A stretch of DNA of 64,000 bases from CAWHPS01 sp963831235 (GTDB lineage: Bacteria > Fibrobacterota > OXYB2-FULL-49-7 > JAEUSG01), in NCBI GenBank assembly GCA_963831235.1, contig CAWHPS010000033.1, forward strand, positions 248,001 through 312,000. The letters run 5' to 3'. The number at the start of each line of letters is the position of its first letter. Position 1 is the stretch's first letter. Below, piece by piece: positions 16,906-25,776 of the stretch. The position numbers were made by a program, and so were the translations under genes. The notes below the pieces were generated by a model, which was not told the DNA's origin, did no database searches, and saw nothing but the letters and a program-made list of their open reading frames with translations.

Positions 16906-17787
16906 ATGGGCCGCACACTGCATTATGAACTGCGCCGCAATCCAGCCGTTACATTAACGGATAACGACTGGAATCGAATTGAAAAGATTACGGATTTCTT
17001 CAATAAAACTTTTACGTGGACTTGTGAAAATGTCGGATTTTGCACGTTAACATTCTATCCTCGCTGGCATAAATTCTTCAAAGACAGCAAGCTCCCAGAT
17101 GACAAGTCAGGCTGGGATATTGTAAACAGCTCTTATAAGAATCTTCAAGCCAAAGGACTCACCCGGTTGCAAATCCTTCATGCGCTTCATAAACACAAGC
17201 TTATTGCCTATTACACCAAGGATGATAAGCTCAATTTACAGAAAGCTCATGGTTTCACCAAAGTAGCAGGAAACGAATGGAACGCCGTGCTTGTTACAGT
17301 CTGGCTTACGGAGGTCTCCAAAATCCTGCCTGATAATGAATTTGAGTTGCATGATGAGGGTATGTTTCTCAAAGTTGACCTTATCATTAAGAACGGTAAA
17401 GCCAGTCCGAATATACCCAAACTTCTTGAAAGGATACGGTGGTTCTCTGAGAAAATAGACAAAGGTGAATCTGCTGATGTTTACCGTAAGGAGCGGGATA
17501 ATGCCCGGGCTGTCTTTGATGAGTTCAAGGATTGTGGTTGGCAGGAAGTCAGTTATTTCTGTAGGCCTGTAACCCCTGCTGACTTCAATGAGCATCCGGA
17601 ATTTTCTGGTGTTGCCATAGCCGTTGATAACGGCAAAGTAAGTGGCAATAGCGGGCAGGTTATGGCTGGATTTTATGGTGAATATTACGGACATATTAGT
17701 GAGACAGAAGCAAAATATCGTTCAAAGCAAGCATTTGATAACCTTTACAATCAGTTATTCAAAAGAAAGGAAAAATCATGTTTATAA
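16906..17787 (+). CDS. Hypothetical mobile-element protein, 293 aa
   Basis: AAAGGAG precedes ATG 16906. The sequence has no motif I recognise: helical N-terminal half, a central WNAVLVTVWLTEVSKILPDNEFELHDEG block and a C-terminal region ending KRKEKSCL. The last 10 nt overlap the DUF932 gene, so both are translated from one message. Repeated occurrence of WNAV...HDEGMFLKVDL resembles conserved proteins that accompany DUF932 genes in plasmids and phages, but the function is unknown. Confidence 0.6.
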   Translation: MGRTLHYELRRNPAVTLTDNDWNRIEKITDFFNKTFTWTCENVGFCTLTFYPRWHKFFKDSKLPDDKSGWDIVNSSYKNLQAKGLTRLQILHALHKHKLIAYYTKDDKLNLQKAHGFTKVAGNEWNAVLVTVWLTEVSKILPDNEFELHDEGMFLKVDLIIKNGKASPNIPKLLERIRWFSEKIDKGESADVYRKERDNARAVFDEFKDCGWQEVSYFCRPVTPADFNEHPEFSGVAIAVDNGKVSGNSGQVMAGFYGEYYGHISETEAKYRSKQAFDNLYNQLFKRKEKSCL

Positions 17788-18629
17788 AGCTCAAAGATGT
17801 TTTCACGGCTGATGAAGCCTTGAGGGCAGCACATCTCGACTGGTCAGCTGAACCCGTGGGTCTTATGACCACAAACGGCTTGAACGTGCCTGACCATCAG
17901 GCCATTGTTCGCAATGACACGAATAAAGTGCTCGGAATCGTCGGCAACCGTTACGAGATATTCCAGAACACCCAGGCGCTTGGGATTTGCGATGTATTCT
18001 CACAGGAATATGGCGCCTCATACGAAACCGCAGGCTGTTTGCGTGAAGGCCGCAAGGTCTTCCTTCAGCTCAAAGTGGGCGGAACAGATGAAATCAGGAA
18101 AGGTGACAAAATCAGTCGTTACCTTACCGTCCTGAATTCACATGATGGGAGCAGTTCCGTAAGGATCTTTGCTTGCCCTATACGCATAATTTGTCAAAAT
18201 ACACTAAACATGGCACTCAGAAACATCGAATACGGTGTAAGCGTACGCCACACAGAAAGCATGGATGACAGGTTGAAAGAGGCGTTCAAGGCCTTTAACC
18301 TCACACAAGCACATTTCGTGAAATTCAAAGAGATGGCACAATTCCTGGCCAGGAAGCAGTTGGACCGTATCAAAGTTGAACGGTTCATCAATGATCTCAT
18401 GCCAGATACTGGCTCCACAAGAGTTGACAACCAGCGCAAGCGGGTTATCGAACTCTACGAGGGCGGCAAAGGAAATGGACAGGGCACGGCATGGGATTTG
18501 ATGAATGGTGCAACTGAATATGTTGACCACTTTCGTACATCTGATCCTGAAAAACGTCTGGAATCAGCCATGCTGGGGTCAGGCGGTCAATTAAAACAGC
18601 GGGCCTTTGAGCTCGCAATAGCACTTTAA
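17778..18629 (+). CDS. DUF932 phage/plasmid-like protein
   Basis: 283 residues. The motifs LDWSAEPVGL, RNDTNKVLGIVGNRYEIFQN, YETAGCLREGRKVFLQLK and NSHDGSSSVRIFACPIRIICQNTL are the signature of the DUF932/TIGR03299 family of phage- and plasmid-encoded proteins. Their biochemical role is unknown, but they recur beside recombination or replication genes of mobile elements. The gene overlaps the previous one by 10 nt and is followed 15 nt later by the clamp-like gene. Confidence 0.85.
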   Translation: MFIKLKDVFTADEALRAAHLDWSAEPVGLMTTNGLNVPDHQAIVRNDTNKVLGIVGNRYEIFQNTQALGICDVFSQEYGASYETAGCLREGRKVFLQLKVGGTDEIRKGDKISRYLTVLNSHDGSSSVRIFACPIRIICQNTLNMALRNIEYGVSVRHTESMDDRLKEAFKAFNLTQAHFVKFKEMAQFLARKQLDRIKVERFINDLMPDTGSTRVDNQRKRVIELYEGGKGNGQGTAWDLMNGATEYVDHFRTSDPEKRLESAMLGSGGQLKQRAFELAIAL

Positions 18630-18644
18630 AAAGAAAGGATTTCC

Positions 18645-19493
18645 ATGAGTGGAATATTTAATTTCATAAATGACTTGTTCGGCTTGCCACCTGAGAACAG
18701 CCGCACAGGTAAACCCAGACCGAGACCCCCACAAGCACAGTCAACTACGCAAAGGCCTGTCCATAAACCACAAGTCCAGTTATCAGGAATCGACAGGTTT
18801 CTTGCTCTTGGACGGAGGGCTGTAGCTTATGTTGATATTAAAAGTCACCGTAAACCATTGCAGGGTGTGCTCATTCGTAATGGCAAAATGTATGGGACAA
18901 ATGGACACATTGCATTTGTTGCCAAGGTCGATGAACAGATAAATGATGTGATTTTGCCAGTCAGTTTCTTCAAATCAAAATGGGCACCAGGACAGATTAA
19001 GACTATGGGCGTGACTCCTGACAAAAAGCTACTCGTGATAAACGGGCAGGTCACGACATTCGAGACCATACCAGGCATTGAATATCCTCAAATAGAAAAT
19101 GTTTTGCCGAAAAAGTTCATGCATGGCATTACGTTGGACAGGGGCAAAATGATGGCAGCTGTTATGTCATTACGGGTTATTGGTGACAAGAAGGCTGTTT
19201 TACGGTTTGACCCAAGGCCTGGAAATGTCCTGCAAATTAAACCGCTGACGAGTGAGCGTCCTGTAACAACACAAGCAATTCGGTATTTTGGTAATCCACT
19301 TAAAGAACCCTTTGCTCTTAATATCGATTATCTATTACGAGTGCTGCATGATCTGCCAGGTAACTCTGTCCGCCTGCGCTTCAATACAACAATTGGAGCG
19401 TTCATGTTGGATTCGGGTAATGCGGAAGTGTCGATGCTTATTATGCCAGTGCGAATACAGGCGACGGAGGAGGCATTGAGACAAGCTGCTTAA
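18645..19493 (+). CDS. DnaN-like sliding clamp protein of a mobile element
   Basis: 282 residues with GAAAGGAT upstream. After a Pro-rich, low-complexity N-terminus (about 20-47), strands and helices alternate. The C-terminal block LNIDYLLRVLHDLPGNSVRLRFNTT..., a Gly-rich turn and SMLIMPVRI matches the C-terminal domain of bacterial beta clamps (DnaN), which end in a VMPMRL-type motif. An intact clamp monomer has three such domains (about 370 residues); this one is shorter, so probably two. A phage-type or divergent processivity factor is inferred. It ends the plus-strand module. Confidence 0.55.
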   Translation: MSGIFNFINDLFGLPPENSRTGKPRPRPPQAQSTTQRPVHKPQVQLSGIDRFLALGRRAVAYVDIKSHRKPLQGVLIRNGKMYGTNGHIAFVAKVDEQINDVILPVSFFKSKWAPGQIKTMGVTPDKKLLVINGQVTTFETIPGIEYPQIENVLPKKFMHGITLDRGKMMAAVMSLRVIGDKKAVLRFDPRPGNVLQIKPLTSERPVTTQAIRYFGNPLKEPFALNIDYLLRVLHDLPGNSVRLRFNTTIGAFMLDSGNAEVSMLIMPVRIQATEEALRQAA

Positions 19494-19649
19494 GAGGAAT
19501 CGCTGCCACCACAAGGGCGATGGCTGATAGCGGGGGAGGGTGGGCTGAAATGGCTCATCATTCCTCGCACGGTCGTCATTTTATCTATCGCTGTTTTTAA
19601 TATTAATCAGTTTTAGTTGCGTAAAGGCAAGAAAGTATATATTTTATTT

Positions 19650-19820
19650 GTTACCAGACCAGCTCAAGGCATGGGGAATTCCCAGCCGCAAGGATAAAAC
19701 CTGCGACCGTTTTTCCCAACCTTTTTTTTATTACCACAAGGGCAACCGAGTCCCGTAAATGGGTCTCGGGGGCAATCACGCCTTGCCCTTGTGGTATGGT
19801 CTTGACGCTGGTCTGGTAAC
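19650..19820. repeat. Nested large inverted repeats, structured element
   Basis: Three nested stems occur in 171 nt: GTTACCAGACCAGC (19650-19663) with GCTGGTCTGGTAAC (19807-19820), TACCACAAGGGCAA (19732-19745) with its exact complement (19783-19796), and CCGAGTCCC with GGGTCTCGG around the centre (one mismatch). The outer 14-bp and middle 14-bp arms are exact. There is a T-run at 19721-19730. No protein gene is convincing here. Confidence 0.8.
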
Positions 19821-19917
19821 CCGTCATTTAGTGGTTGTCTCCGGGGCTTTTTTATTCCCCTGATGCTACTTCTGATGAGGGAAATGCTAAAACGTTTCAC
19901 CTTTTTCGGGAGACCAG

Positions 19918-22035
19918 ATGCATACATTTCGCGTTTCTACTGTGCTGGTTTGTGGATTTTTAGCTCTTTCTCTTTCAACATGCTCAAAAAAACCTACCGA
20001 TGTTCCAATGACCGGCCAAATTACGGGCCGTGTCACAGATTCTCAGTCTGGTCTTCCAATCGAATTAGCTACAATAACCACTAGCCCTGTTACCGCATCC
20101 GCTAGCACAAATACAAATGGTGAATTTCTTGTGTCCAATGTCAGTCCCGGAAGCTACTCTGTTACCGCTTCGAAAACTGGTTATGCTAACAATACTGTTT
20201 CCGTAACATCTATTGCCGGTCAAGATGTTGCAGCAAACATTACTCTCGCAAAGATACTGCCTGTTATGGGAGTCGCTCCAACAGTCATGAATTTTGGCAC
20301 AACTTCAACTACACTTCAACTTAACATATCCAACTCGACGGGAGCTGGTACTTTGTCATGGACAATCACCAAACCTGCTGATGCGATATGGCTTAATCTG
20401 TCTGTGAGTGGAGGTCAGACATTGACAACGCCTTCATCCGTGATTCTCACGATAGATCGTACAGGGCTTTCACCCAATAATTACAATACGGTTTTGACAA
20501 TAACATCAAATGGAGGAAATACAGATGTGCAGGTATTGATGACGGTTCCAAACCCAAGTGCGCCACAACTTTCATTAAGTACTACATCACTCGACTTTGA
20601 TAGCCTTAAAGGGACGCAGTTTCTTAACATATTCAATACTGGAACCGGCAACCTCAACTATCAAATATCATCAAATTCAAATTGGCTGACGGTTTCCCCA
20701 GGCAGCGGTTCTCTTGCCTCGGGTCAGGCGACAATCTCGATTATGGTAGACAGAAGCGGGCTTGCTGCGGGTAGCACTAATATTGGGATACTGTCCATTA
20801 CTTCAAATGGTGGTAGTTCAAGCATCAACGCGTCTGTAAATGTTGCTCATGCCGGGACACTTTCCGCGCCGGTTTTACGTGTCGTTTCGTACGATGAAAC
20901 CGGATGTAATCTTGCTTGGACGGAATGTTTGGATAATGTTCACTTTGGCTCATATAAAGTATTTTCCTCGACTACGGCCGGTGTAGGAAATATACAGACG
21001 CACCTTACAACCATTTTAAATTCAACACAAAACTCGTATCAAGTATCGGGTGTTGTTGGTCCGTTAACGATATATTACAAAGTTTTTGTCTATGATAAAA
21101 ATGGAGTGACGACAGGCAGTAATGAGGTCAGTGTTGTTTATCCCGCACCACTCAAGACATGGACCATGATTAAGTCTTTTGATAATGATACATTGACAAG
21201 TGTTTTTGCGCTGAACGATAATCTCGCCTGGGTGTCCACAAACCACAGAATCTATAAATATGATGGATTGAATTGGAATGTCGTCTATACCTGGAATGCT
21301 GTCTATACTAATTGGGCGCATATTAATAGCATCTGTTTTTTGTCAGCCACTGAAGGTTATGCAGCATATACGAAAGATTATGACGGGGGACTATTGAAAT
21401 ATGATGGCATTTCCTGGCAAACAATCGATTCTTATTCCGGCGATGGCGATTTTGTTAAAGCGGCAACAAACATGGATATTTACTATGGAGGACCGAATGG
21501 TCTTCACAAGTGGAATGGTAGCGGAAGAGTTGAATGTGGAGTTTCGAGCCCCGGACAGCCTGCAATACTTAGCCCTAACAAAATCTTTGTAATTTCAACC
21601 AATGACATGTACCATTCGGCTTTGCTTGAATATAATGGATTAGGGTGGTCGCAAAGAATGCTTCCACTGACCCAGATTTCAAGTCTTTCTGTAGGGCAGG
21701 ATACATCCATTTGGTTTTTAAATTGGTCTTCCACAGGACCAGATACAATCTGTTTTATTCGAAACGATTCTCTAGTAAAATCTGTTCAGCCGCGAAATTC
21801 ATCCGGATCTTTAAAGTTTTCACGTCCAATCCTTTATGTGTTGTCAAAAAATGATGTGTGGGCTGCTGAAAACGACATCTATGGAAACGGCTCGAACGAA
21901 CTCCTGCATTATAATGGATCTTCATGGAAAACTATAAGTGTCCCATTAGATAATAATGTTGTATTGGCTTTTTACTTTATAAATTCCACTAGTGGTTGGG
22001 CTATTACAAAAAACAAAATCTATGTGTACCGATAA
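19918..22035 (+). CDS. Lipoprotein with carboxypeptidase-like, Ig-like and propeller-like domains
   Basis: 705 residues with a signal peptide and lipobox (LSLSTCSKK). Domain order by eye: carboxypeptidase-regulatory-like beta domain (about 30-110, ITGRVTDSQSGLPIELA), two Ig-like beta sandwiches of the BACON/abnormal-spindle type (about 115-320, SLDFDSLKGTQFLNIFNTGTG), a fibronectin-III-like unit, then a propeller-like region (about 420-700) with repeated GGLLKYDGISW, GPNGLHKWNG blocks. Such proteins are surface lipoproteins. ATG follows GGGAGACCAG. The last 14 nt overlap the next gene, so both form one unit. Confidence 0.8.
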   Translation: MHTFRVSTVLVCGFLALSLSTCSKKPTDVPMTGQITGRVTDSQSGLPIELATITTSPVTASASTNTNGEFLVSNVSPGSYSVTASKTGYANNTVSVTSIAGQDVAANITLAKILPVMGVAPTVMNFGTTSTTLQLNISNSTGAGTLSWTITKPADAIWLNLSVSGGQTLTTPSSVILTIDRTGLSPNNYNTVLTITSNGGNTDVQVLMTVPNPSAPQLSLSTTSLDFDSLKGTQFLNIFNTGTGNLNYQISSNSNWLTVSPGSGSLASGQATISIMVDRSGLAAGSTNIGILSITSNGGSSSINASVNVAHAGTLSAPVLRVVSYDETGCNLAWTECLDNVHFGSYKVFSSTTAGVGNIQTHLTTILNSTQNSYQVSGVVGPLTIYYKVFVYDKNGVTTGSNEVSVVYPAPLKTWTMIKSFDNDTLTSVFALNDNLAWVSTNHRIYKYDGLNWNVVYTWNAVYTNWAHINSICFLSATEGYAAYTKDYDGGLLKYDGISWQTIDSYSGDGDFVKAATNMDIYYGGPNGLHKWNGSGRVECGVSSPGQPAILSPNKIFVISTNDMYHSALLEYNGLGWSQRMLPLTQISSLSVGQDTSIWFLNWSSTGPDTICFIRNDSLVKSVQPRNSSGSLKFSRPILYVLSKNDVWAAENDIYGNGSNELLHYNGSSWKTISVPLDNNVVLAFYFINSTSGWAITKNKIYVYR

Positions 22036-22792
22036 AACCTTTTTTTCTTGCATAGCATTCTTTATGGCTTTTGTTTGCATGGGAGTTCATGGGAGTGATT
22101 GTAATCCGCCCGAGTGGATGAATTCACCACCAATGGCAGGTGCAGATTGTTATTGGATAGGGCAGGGTACAGGAACAACCTCTGAATCCGCCTCAAATGC
22201 CGCTTGGGCCCATGTCTTAGGTCAGCTTGCGATATCACGCTCTACACGCATTACTTCTGAGATAACAGGTATTGAATCGGAAAAGGACGAGAAAACATCA
22301 TCATTTGTAGAAAGCAAAGTTCATGCAGATGGATTCTTTTATAACAACGGACAAAGGTTATTCAAAGTAATGGATGCCAGACAAATTAGTCCAGGTTGTA
22401 TCGATAACCTTTATCACCATTATTTACTTTTATGTGTTCCACAAGATGGATGTAGTTGTTCAATGAGCATTCCCTCCAATACAGGAGCGATGTTTAGATC
22501 ATGTTTACTGCCAGGATGGGGACAAATTTATAAGGGCAAAGGGGTACGCGGAATATTTTTTGCCGTGTCAACAGTTGCTTTAGTTGCAAGCTCGATTGTA
22601 TTTAATTCATCAAGTTCTCAAAGCGCTGAGAGCGCTAGATACGCCAGAACAATATCAGCCAGAAATGATTATCTTGCCAACAGAGACAATTATTGGTCTA
22701 TCAGTTTGGGCTGTGCGGCTGGTGCTATTGGCCTATACCTATGGAATATATATGATTCCAAAAACTGTAGGGTTGAAGTCATATACAAATAG
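22022..22792 (+). CDS. LPP20-like plus DUF5683-like exported protein
   Basis: 256 residues from ATG 22022, starting with a signal sequence (FFSCIAFFMAFVCMGVHG). The first half (PEWMNSPP...YWIGQGTGTTSESASNAAWAHVLGQLAIS) is like LPP20 lipoproteins, and the second half begins SCLLPGWGQIYKGKGVRGIFFA, the typical start of DUF5683, with two hydrophobic segments after it. The combination of the two in one chain is unusual. The 14-nt overlap with the upstream lipoprotein gene means coupled translation. An upstream in-frame ATG at 21992 exists but lies deep inside that gene. Confidence 0.75.
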   Translation: MCTDKTFFSCIAFFMAFVCMGVHGSDCNPPEWMNSPPMAGADCYWIGQGTGTTSESASNAAWAHVLGQLAISRSTRITSEITGIESEKDEKTSSFVESKVHADGFFYNNGQRLFKVMDARQISPGCIDNLYHHYLLLCVPQDGCSCSMSIPSNTGAMFRSCLLPGWGQIYKGKGVRGIFFAVSTVALVASSIVFNSSSSQSAESARYARTISARNDYLANRDNYWSISLGCAAGAIGLYLWNIYDSKNCRVEVIYK

Positions 22793-22819
22793 CCAATTCA
22801 ATTAAGAAGAGTAATCGTT

Positions 22820-23530
22820 GTGTACGGCACGATCATCGGAAAAAAACTCTCCTGCACTTCATGTAGGCAAATATTCACTTTATCGTTTATCCAGAATGTT
22901 AAGCCCATTATTCTTGGAGAAACCACACAGCTCGAACAAGACCTACTCGCTAATCTTTACTGCCACCACTCCAATACAAACCCTGAAACCGGGCACTGGT
23001 TCCATGAGATTGGTCTTTGTCTATCCTGTCTTCAGCAGGAATATTTTGACGCTGATGCTCTTACGGCGGCGGAAAGAACTGCGGCGCTGACATATGTTCT
23101 GAATGATGCTGAACTTTCAGCACAAAAGATTCTGGAAAACATAGAGACCGATTTTATCGACACAACTTTCGACTGGAAGAACAGCTTGTTTGCCCAGAAT
23201 ACAATCAAAGAGTATCAAGACGGTATTCAACCTCATTTGGAAACCATTGTTTCCTGGTTCGGCAGAAACTTTTCCGATATGCCTATATTGTGGTATGAGC
23301 CTTCTGTAAATTGGGAAATAAAATCTGGAATCGAAGGTTGTGATGCTATTTTTGAACTGGAGGAACCTGTCCAGAATATCTGTTTTTATCGGCAGCAGCT
23401 TATGAGTAGGGCTGAGGTTGATGCTGTTTTAGCGGACAAGGGAATGGGGCTGTTGGAGAAGAATGTCCGATTACAAGTGAAAGCATTAACAGATATTCGA
23501 GAACAAGACTTGCCCGAAGAACATTTATAG
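22820..23530 (+). CDS. Hypothetical protein with N-terminal CxxC
   Basis: 236 residues from a GTG at 22820. It has CTSC (about 12-15) and CLSC (about 67-70), which could bind one zinc. The rest is acidic and helical (AALTYVLNDAELSAQKILENIETDFI, then IKEYQDGIQPHLETIVSWFGRNF). No family recognised. It stands 28 nt after the LPP20/DUF5683-like gene and may belong to its transcript. Confidence 0.55.
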   Translation: MYGTIIGKKLSCTSCRQIFTLSFIQNVKPIILGETTQLEQDLLANLYCHHSNTNPETGHWFHEIGLCLSCLQQEYFDADALTAAERTAALTYVLNDAELSAQKILENIETDFIDTTFDWKNSLFAQNTIKEYQDGIQPHLETIVSWFGRNFSDMPILWYEPSVNWEIKSGIEGCDAIFELEEPVQNICFYRQQLMSRAEVDAVLADKGMGLLEKNVRLQVKALTDIREQDLPEEHL

Positions 23531-23689
23531 TATAACAGTTATCTGTTTTATGAAAATCAAATTCCGGCATTCAACCCCAACCACCCATATAAACATACTA
23601 GACATACTTCCATAAAGTTTCAGCACTCACTCCTTTTAGTCTTTTTTGGTGCCCATGATTAAGGGTTTAGGAAAAAAAAAGGAGTGCTC

Positions 23690-23722
23690 TGGAAAGGGCC
23701 ACAGCAGGGGCCACAACTATAG
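23690..23722 (+). pseudogene. Possible 3' remnant of an integrase of an earlier element
   Basis: The frame reads WKGPQQGPQL then stop, a typical C-terminal tail of phage-type integrases, directly before a tRNA-Lys terminator and a 39-nt tRNA-Lys fragment. The right-hand integrase gene ends at the same place relative to the tRNA. Only 10 codons are seen, so this is a weak call: an earlier element to the left may have lost its integrase. Confidence 0.3.
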
Positions 23723-23783
23723 AGTAAAGCAGGGTAAAACAGGGTATTTGCCGAGATACTATCGTTAACAAAAACAAATAAAT

Positions 23784-23825
23784 AAACCTCCGAAACCGCT
23801 TTTTCAAGCAAAATTCCGAAGGTTT
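23784..23825 (-). terminator. Terminator downstream of the tRNA-Lys 3' fragment
   Basis: AAACCTCCGAAA and TTCCGAAGGTTT form a 12-bp stem (two wobble pairs on the minus strand). On the minus strand it is followed by ATTTATTTGTTTTT. It is placed like the terminator at the intact tRNA-Lys and is best read as the original terminator displaced by island insertion. Confidence 0.65.
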
Positions 23826-23830
23826 AAAAT

Positions 23831-23871
23831 TGCGCCTGCTAGGATTTGAACCTAGGGCCCGCTGATTAAGA
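23831..23871. repeat. attL: 41-bp direct repeat with 3' half of tRNA-Lys
   Basis: The 41 nt starting TGCGCCTGCTAGGATTTGAA are identical to 46268-46308, the 3' end of the intact tRNA-Lys gene. They mark the left border of a 22.5-kb island inserted by a tyrosine recombinase. The tRNA copy here is cut off after the anticodon loop region. Confidence 0.9.
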
Positions 23872-23935
23872 AATAAAGAATATGAAAATTTATCTTACGC
23901 AGTTCTTGCAATAGATCACGATGTCATTTTCGAAT

Positions 23936-23959
23936 GGGGAGACGGAATGGGGAGACGAA
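23936..23959 (+). other. Copy of the integrase 3'-end sequence
   Basis: The 24 nt beginning GGGGAGACGGAATGGGGA match 46146-46169, the last codons of the right-hand integrase (22 of 24 bases). Here it lies just inside the left border, with no integrase gene around it. It is either the trace of a second element or a duplicated border sequence. Confidence 0.5.
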
Positions 23960-24100
23960 ACAACGGGATTTTACGCTTTTCCGTGAGGACAATTCAAATG
24001 ACGGAAATAGTGGCTTAATTGCGGTTATTTTTTCGGGAAGTTATCAAGCGCACTAATGGTGCGTTTCTGGATTTCAATATCGAGAAGCTTCTGACATCGA

Positions 24101-25744
24101 TTAGTCTATATATATTCTCAAGCCCGCAGACATTTCGATTTCTCTGCTGTTATCAACACCTACTTCTGAAAAAAGAGACCAGTGATGCGACAGATCAATA
24201 GAAGCCCATATTTTTCCGTTGTAGTAGATAGCTGAATCGATCTTTTCACCAAAAAGAAATAATGCTGTACTTCCTAATCGCCAATGTTCGCTGGTCAAAA
24301 TAAAGGTATTTATTTCTGGGCCAATAAACATTTTTAAAGCCTCTTTATTTTCAATATGCCAAATGCTACCAGATATCATTAAAGAAATAATCGTTGCCTG
24401 CCTTCTGTCAAATGTGATGCTCTTTCCAACACCCCATTCAAGTCCAGTATGCAAAAGTCTTTGGCCATCAACTCTATGCCTAACGGTACCCAGAGACAAT
24501 TTCCAAGACAGTTCTGGGAACATTCTATCGGAAGGCGGGAAAGAATATTGCCTAAATAAATAGAACTCTTCAATCCTGGCTGAATGTGCTTGCACTCTGG
24601 ATTCAAAAGACAAAAGATCATAACTATTATAACGCGAATAAAGCACGGGGCAATCGGAGGCCTCATGCAAAGCTGGTCGAAACGACAATCCTATTGCTGG
24701 TTCTTGAAAAGAGGTGCTTGTCCACGCAATGCCAAAACGTGCATACGGATGGGCTTCAGGTTTATTTTCCGCAACGCTCGCACTTGGCGTGCTGACATTG
24801 CTTGAGTCAGTATTATAAATCCTTCTTCTAAGCCAAAATAGTGAAGACTGTTCTTTAGGAGTAAGGTGCATTTTCCGCTTAGTTAGTTTCCATTCGATAA
24901 ACTCTAACAACAGAGACGCTTCTTTCTCTTTTAGCTCTTCTAACCGCATAGTATCCTGAGGAAATCCATCACCCAAAAGAGTACGAAATTTGACATCTTG
25001 ATCAGATGAATGTTCCATTATGATTTGATGTATTTTGCTTTTCATTGCCATTACTTGTGTGGGTCTACAAAGCCGACCATATTTTTCTAATGACTCAATC
25101 ACATTCTGTGGACCAACAAACCAATTCCTCGGAGACGGATAATTTTCTAATACTTCGGAAAGAAGGAGTTGGATTTGATATGCGCAGTTACGGGTAAAAA
25201 ACCAATACTGAAACCGGGTGTTTTGTAATTCATAAAGACGAGTCAACAATAATCTTCGTTCTTCTTGAGTAGTCAAGATTGGAAATAGCCAAATATCTCT
25301 ATCTTCCAAGCCCGTGTACTGTCTTAATTTCTCATGATATGGCAGAAACTGAAACGATCCATCGAAACCACCGGCAATTCCTTTGACAAATTTAGTGAAC
25401 GAGCCGACATTCCCTGTTTCCGCCATATAATTCACTGCATTCCATAATAACAGAGGCGTTTTCTTTTCTTTTGGCGGGCTCAACAAGATAAAAAGGTGGC
25501 CAAATGCAGAAGAAGGACTCTGGGGAAATGATCCTGCAAAAACAATATAGAGAGTATCGAATTCATATAGCTTTAAAAAGTCAATCTGTGTCTGACACGT
25601 AGAATCTTCACCGTTTCCACTAAGAAATCTTATATTTTTCTTGAATTCCTGGAAAGGCAAGGGCTTCTTCAGTTGCTCATCAGCGCTAAATGCTACCCCA
25701 TTCCAGAAAACAAAAAAAATATGGCACGGTAATAGCCGTGCCAT
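24101..25744 (-). CDS. DUF4105 (Lnb N-terminal periplasmic domain) protein
   Basis: 547 residues. After a hydrophobic N-terminus (LPCHIFFVFWNGVAFSADEQ) the protein shows DTLYIVFAGSFPQSPSSAFGHLFILL, VNYMAETG, GGFDGSFQFLPYHEKL and YWFFTRNCAYQIQLLL, which are hallmarks of DUF4105, a periplasmic domain of the NlpC/P60-like kind with a conserved His and Cys. A C-terminal beta-barrel-like region (about 330-547) ends in an aromatic-rich strand pattern. The ATG at 25744 lies inside the hairpin of an upstream terminator. Role unknown; probably an outer-membrane-associated enzyme or adaptor. Confidence 0.75.
   Translation of the reverse strand: MARLLPCHIFFVFWNGVAFSADEQLKKPLPFQEFKKNIRFLSGNGEDSTCQTQIDFLKLYEFDTLYIVFAGSFPQSPSSAFGHLFILLSPPKEKKTPLLLWNAVNYMAETGNVGSFTKFVKGIAGGFDGSFQFLPYHEKLRQYTGLEDRDIWLFPILTTQEERRLLLTRLYELQNTRFQYWFFTRNCAYQIQLLLSEVLENYPSPRNWFVGPQNVIESLEKYGRLCRPTQVMAMKSKIHQIIMEHSSDQDVKFRTLLGDGFPQDTMRLEELKEKEASLLLEFIEWKLTKRKMHLTPKEQSSLFWLRRRIYNTDSSNVSTPSASVAENKPEAHPYARFGIAWTSTSFQEPAIGLSFRPALHEASDCPVLYSRYNSYDLLSFESRVQAHSARIEEFYLFRQYSFPPSDRMFPELSWKLSLGTVRHRVDGQRLLHTGLEWGVGKSITFDRRQATIISLMISGSIWHIENKEALKMFIGPEINTFILTSEHWRLGSTALFLFGEKIDSAIYYNGKIWASIDLSHHWSLFSEVGVDNSREIEMSAGLRIYID
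25712..25744 (-). terminator. Terminator of the PEGA lipoprotein gene, embedded in the next gene start
   Basis: ATGGCACGG pairs exactly with CCGTGCCAT around a 6-nt loop, followed on the minus strand by eight T. The stem is made of the first nine bases of the DUF4105 gene, so read-through may decide its expression. Confidence 0.75.
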
Positions 25745-25776
25745 AGAAGAAACTAAATGTTCAAGTAAACGCGATT

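Noticed and set aside
19650..19820. attC site
   Set aside because: The outer arms GTTACC/GGTAAC do not fit R''/R' box polarity and the distance is too long.
19664..19927. Minus-strand ORF with CPCG/PCG residues
   Set aside because: It lies wholly within the nested inverted repeats and the start of the lipoprotein gene and has no ribosome-binding site.
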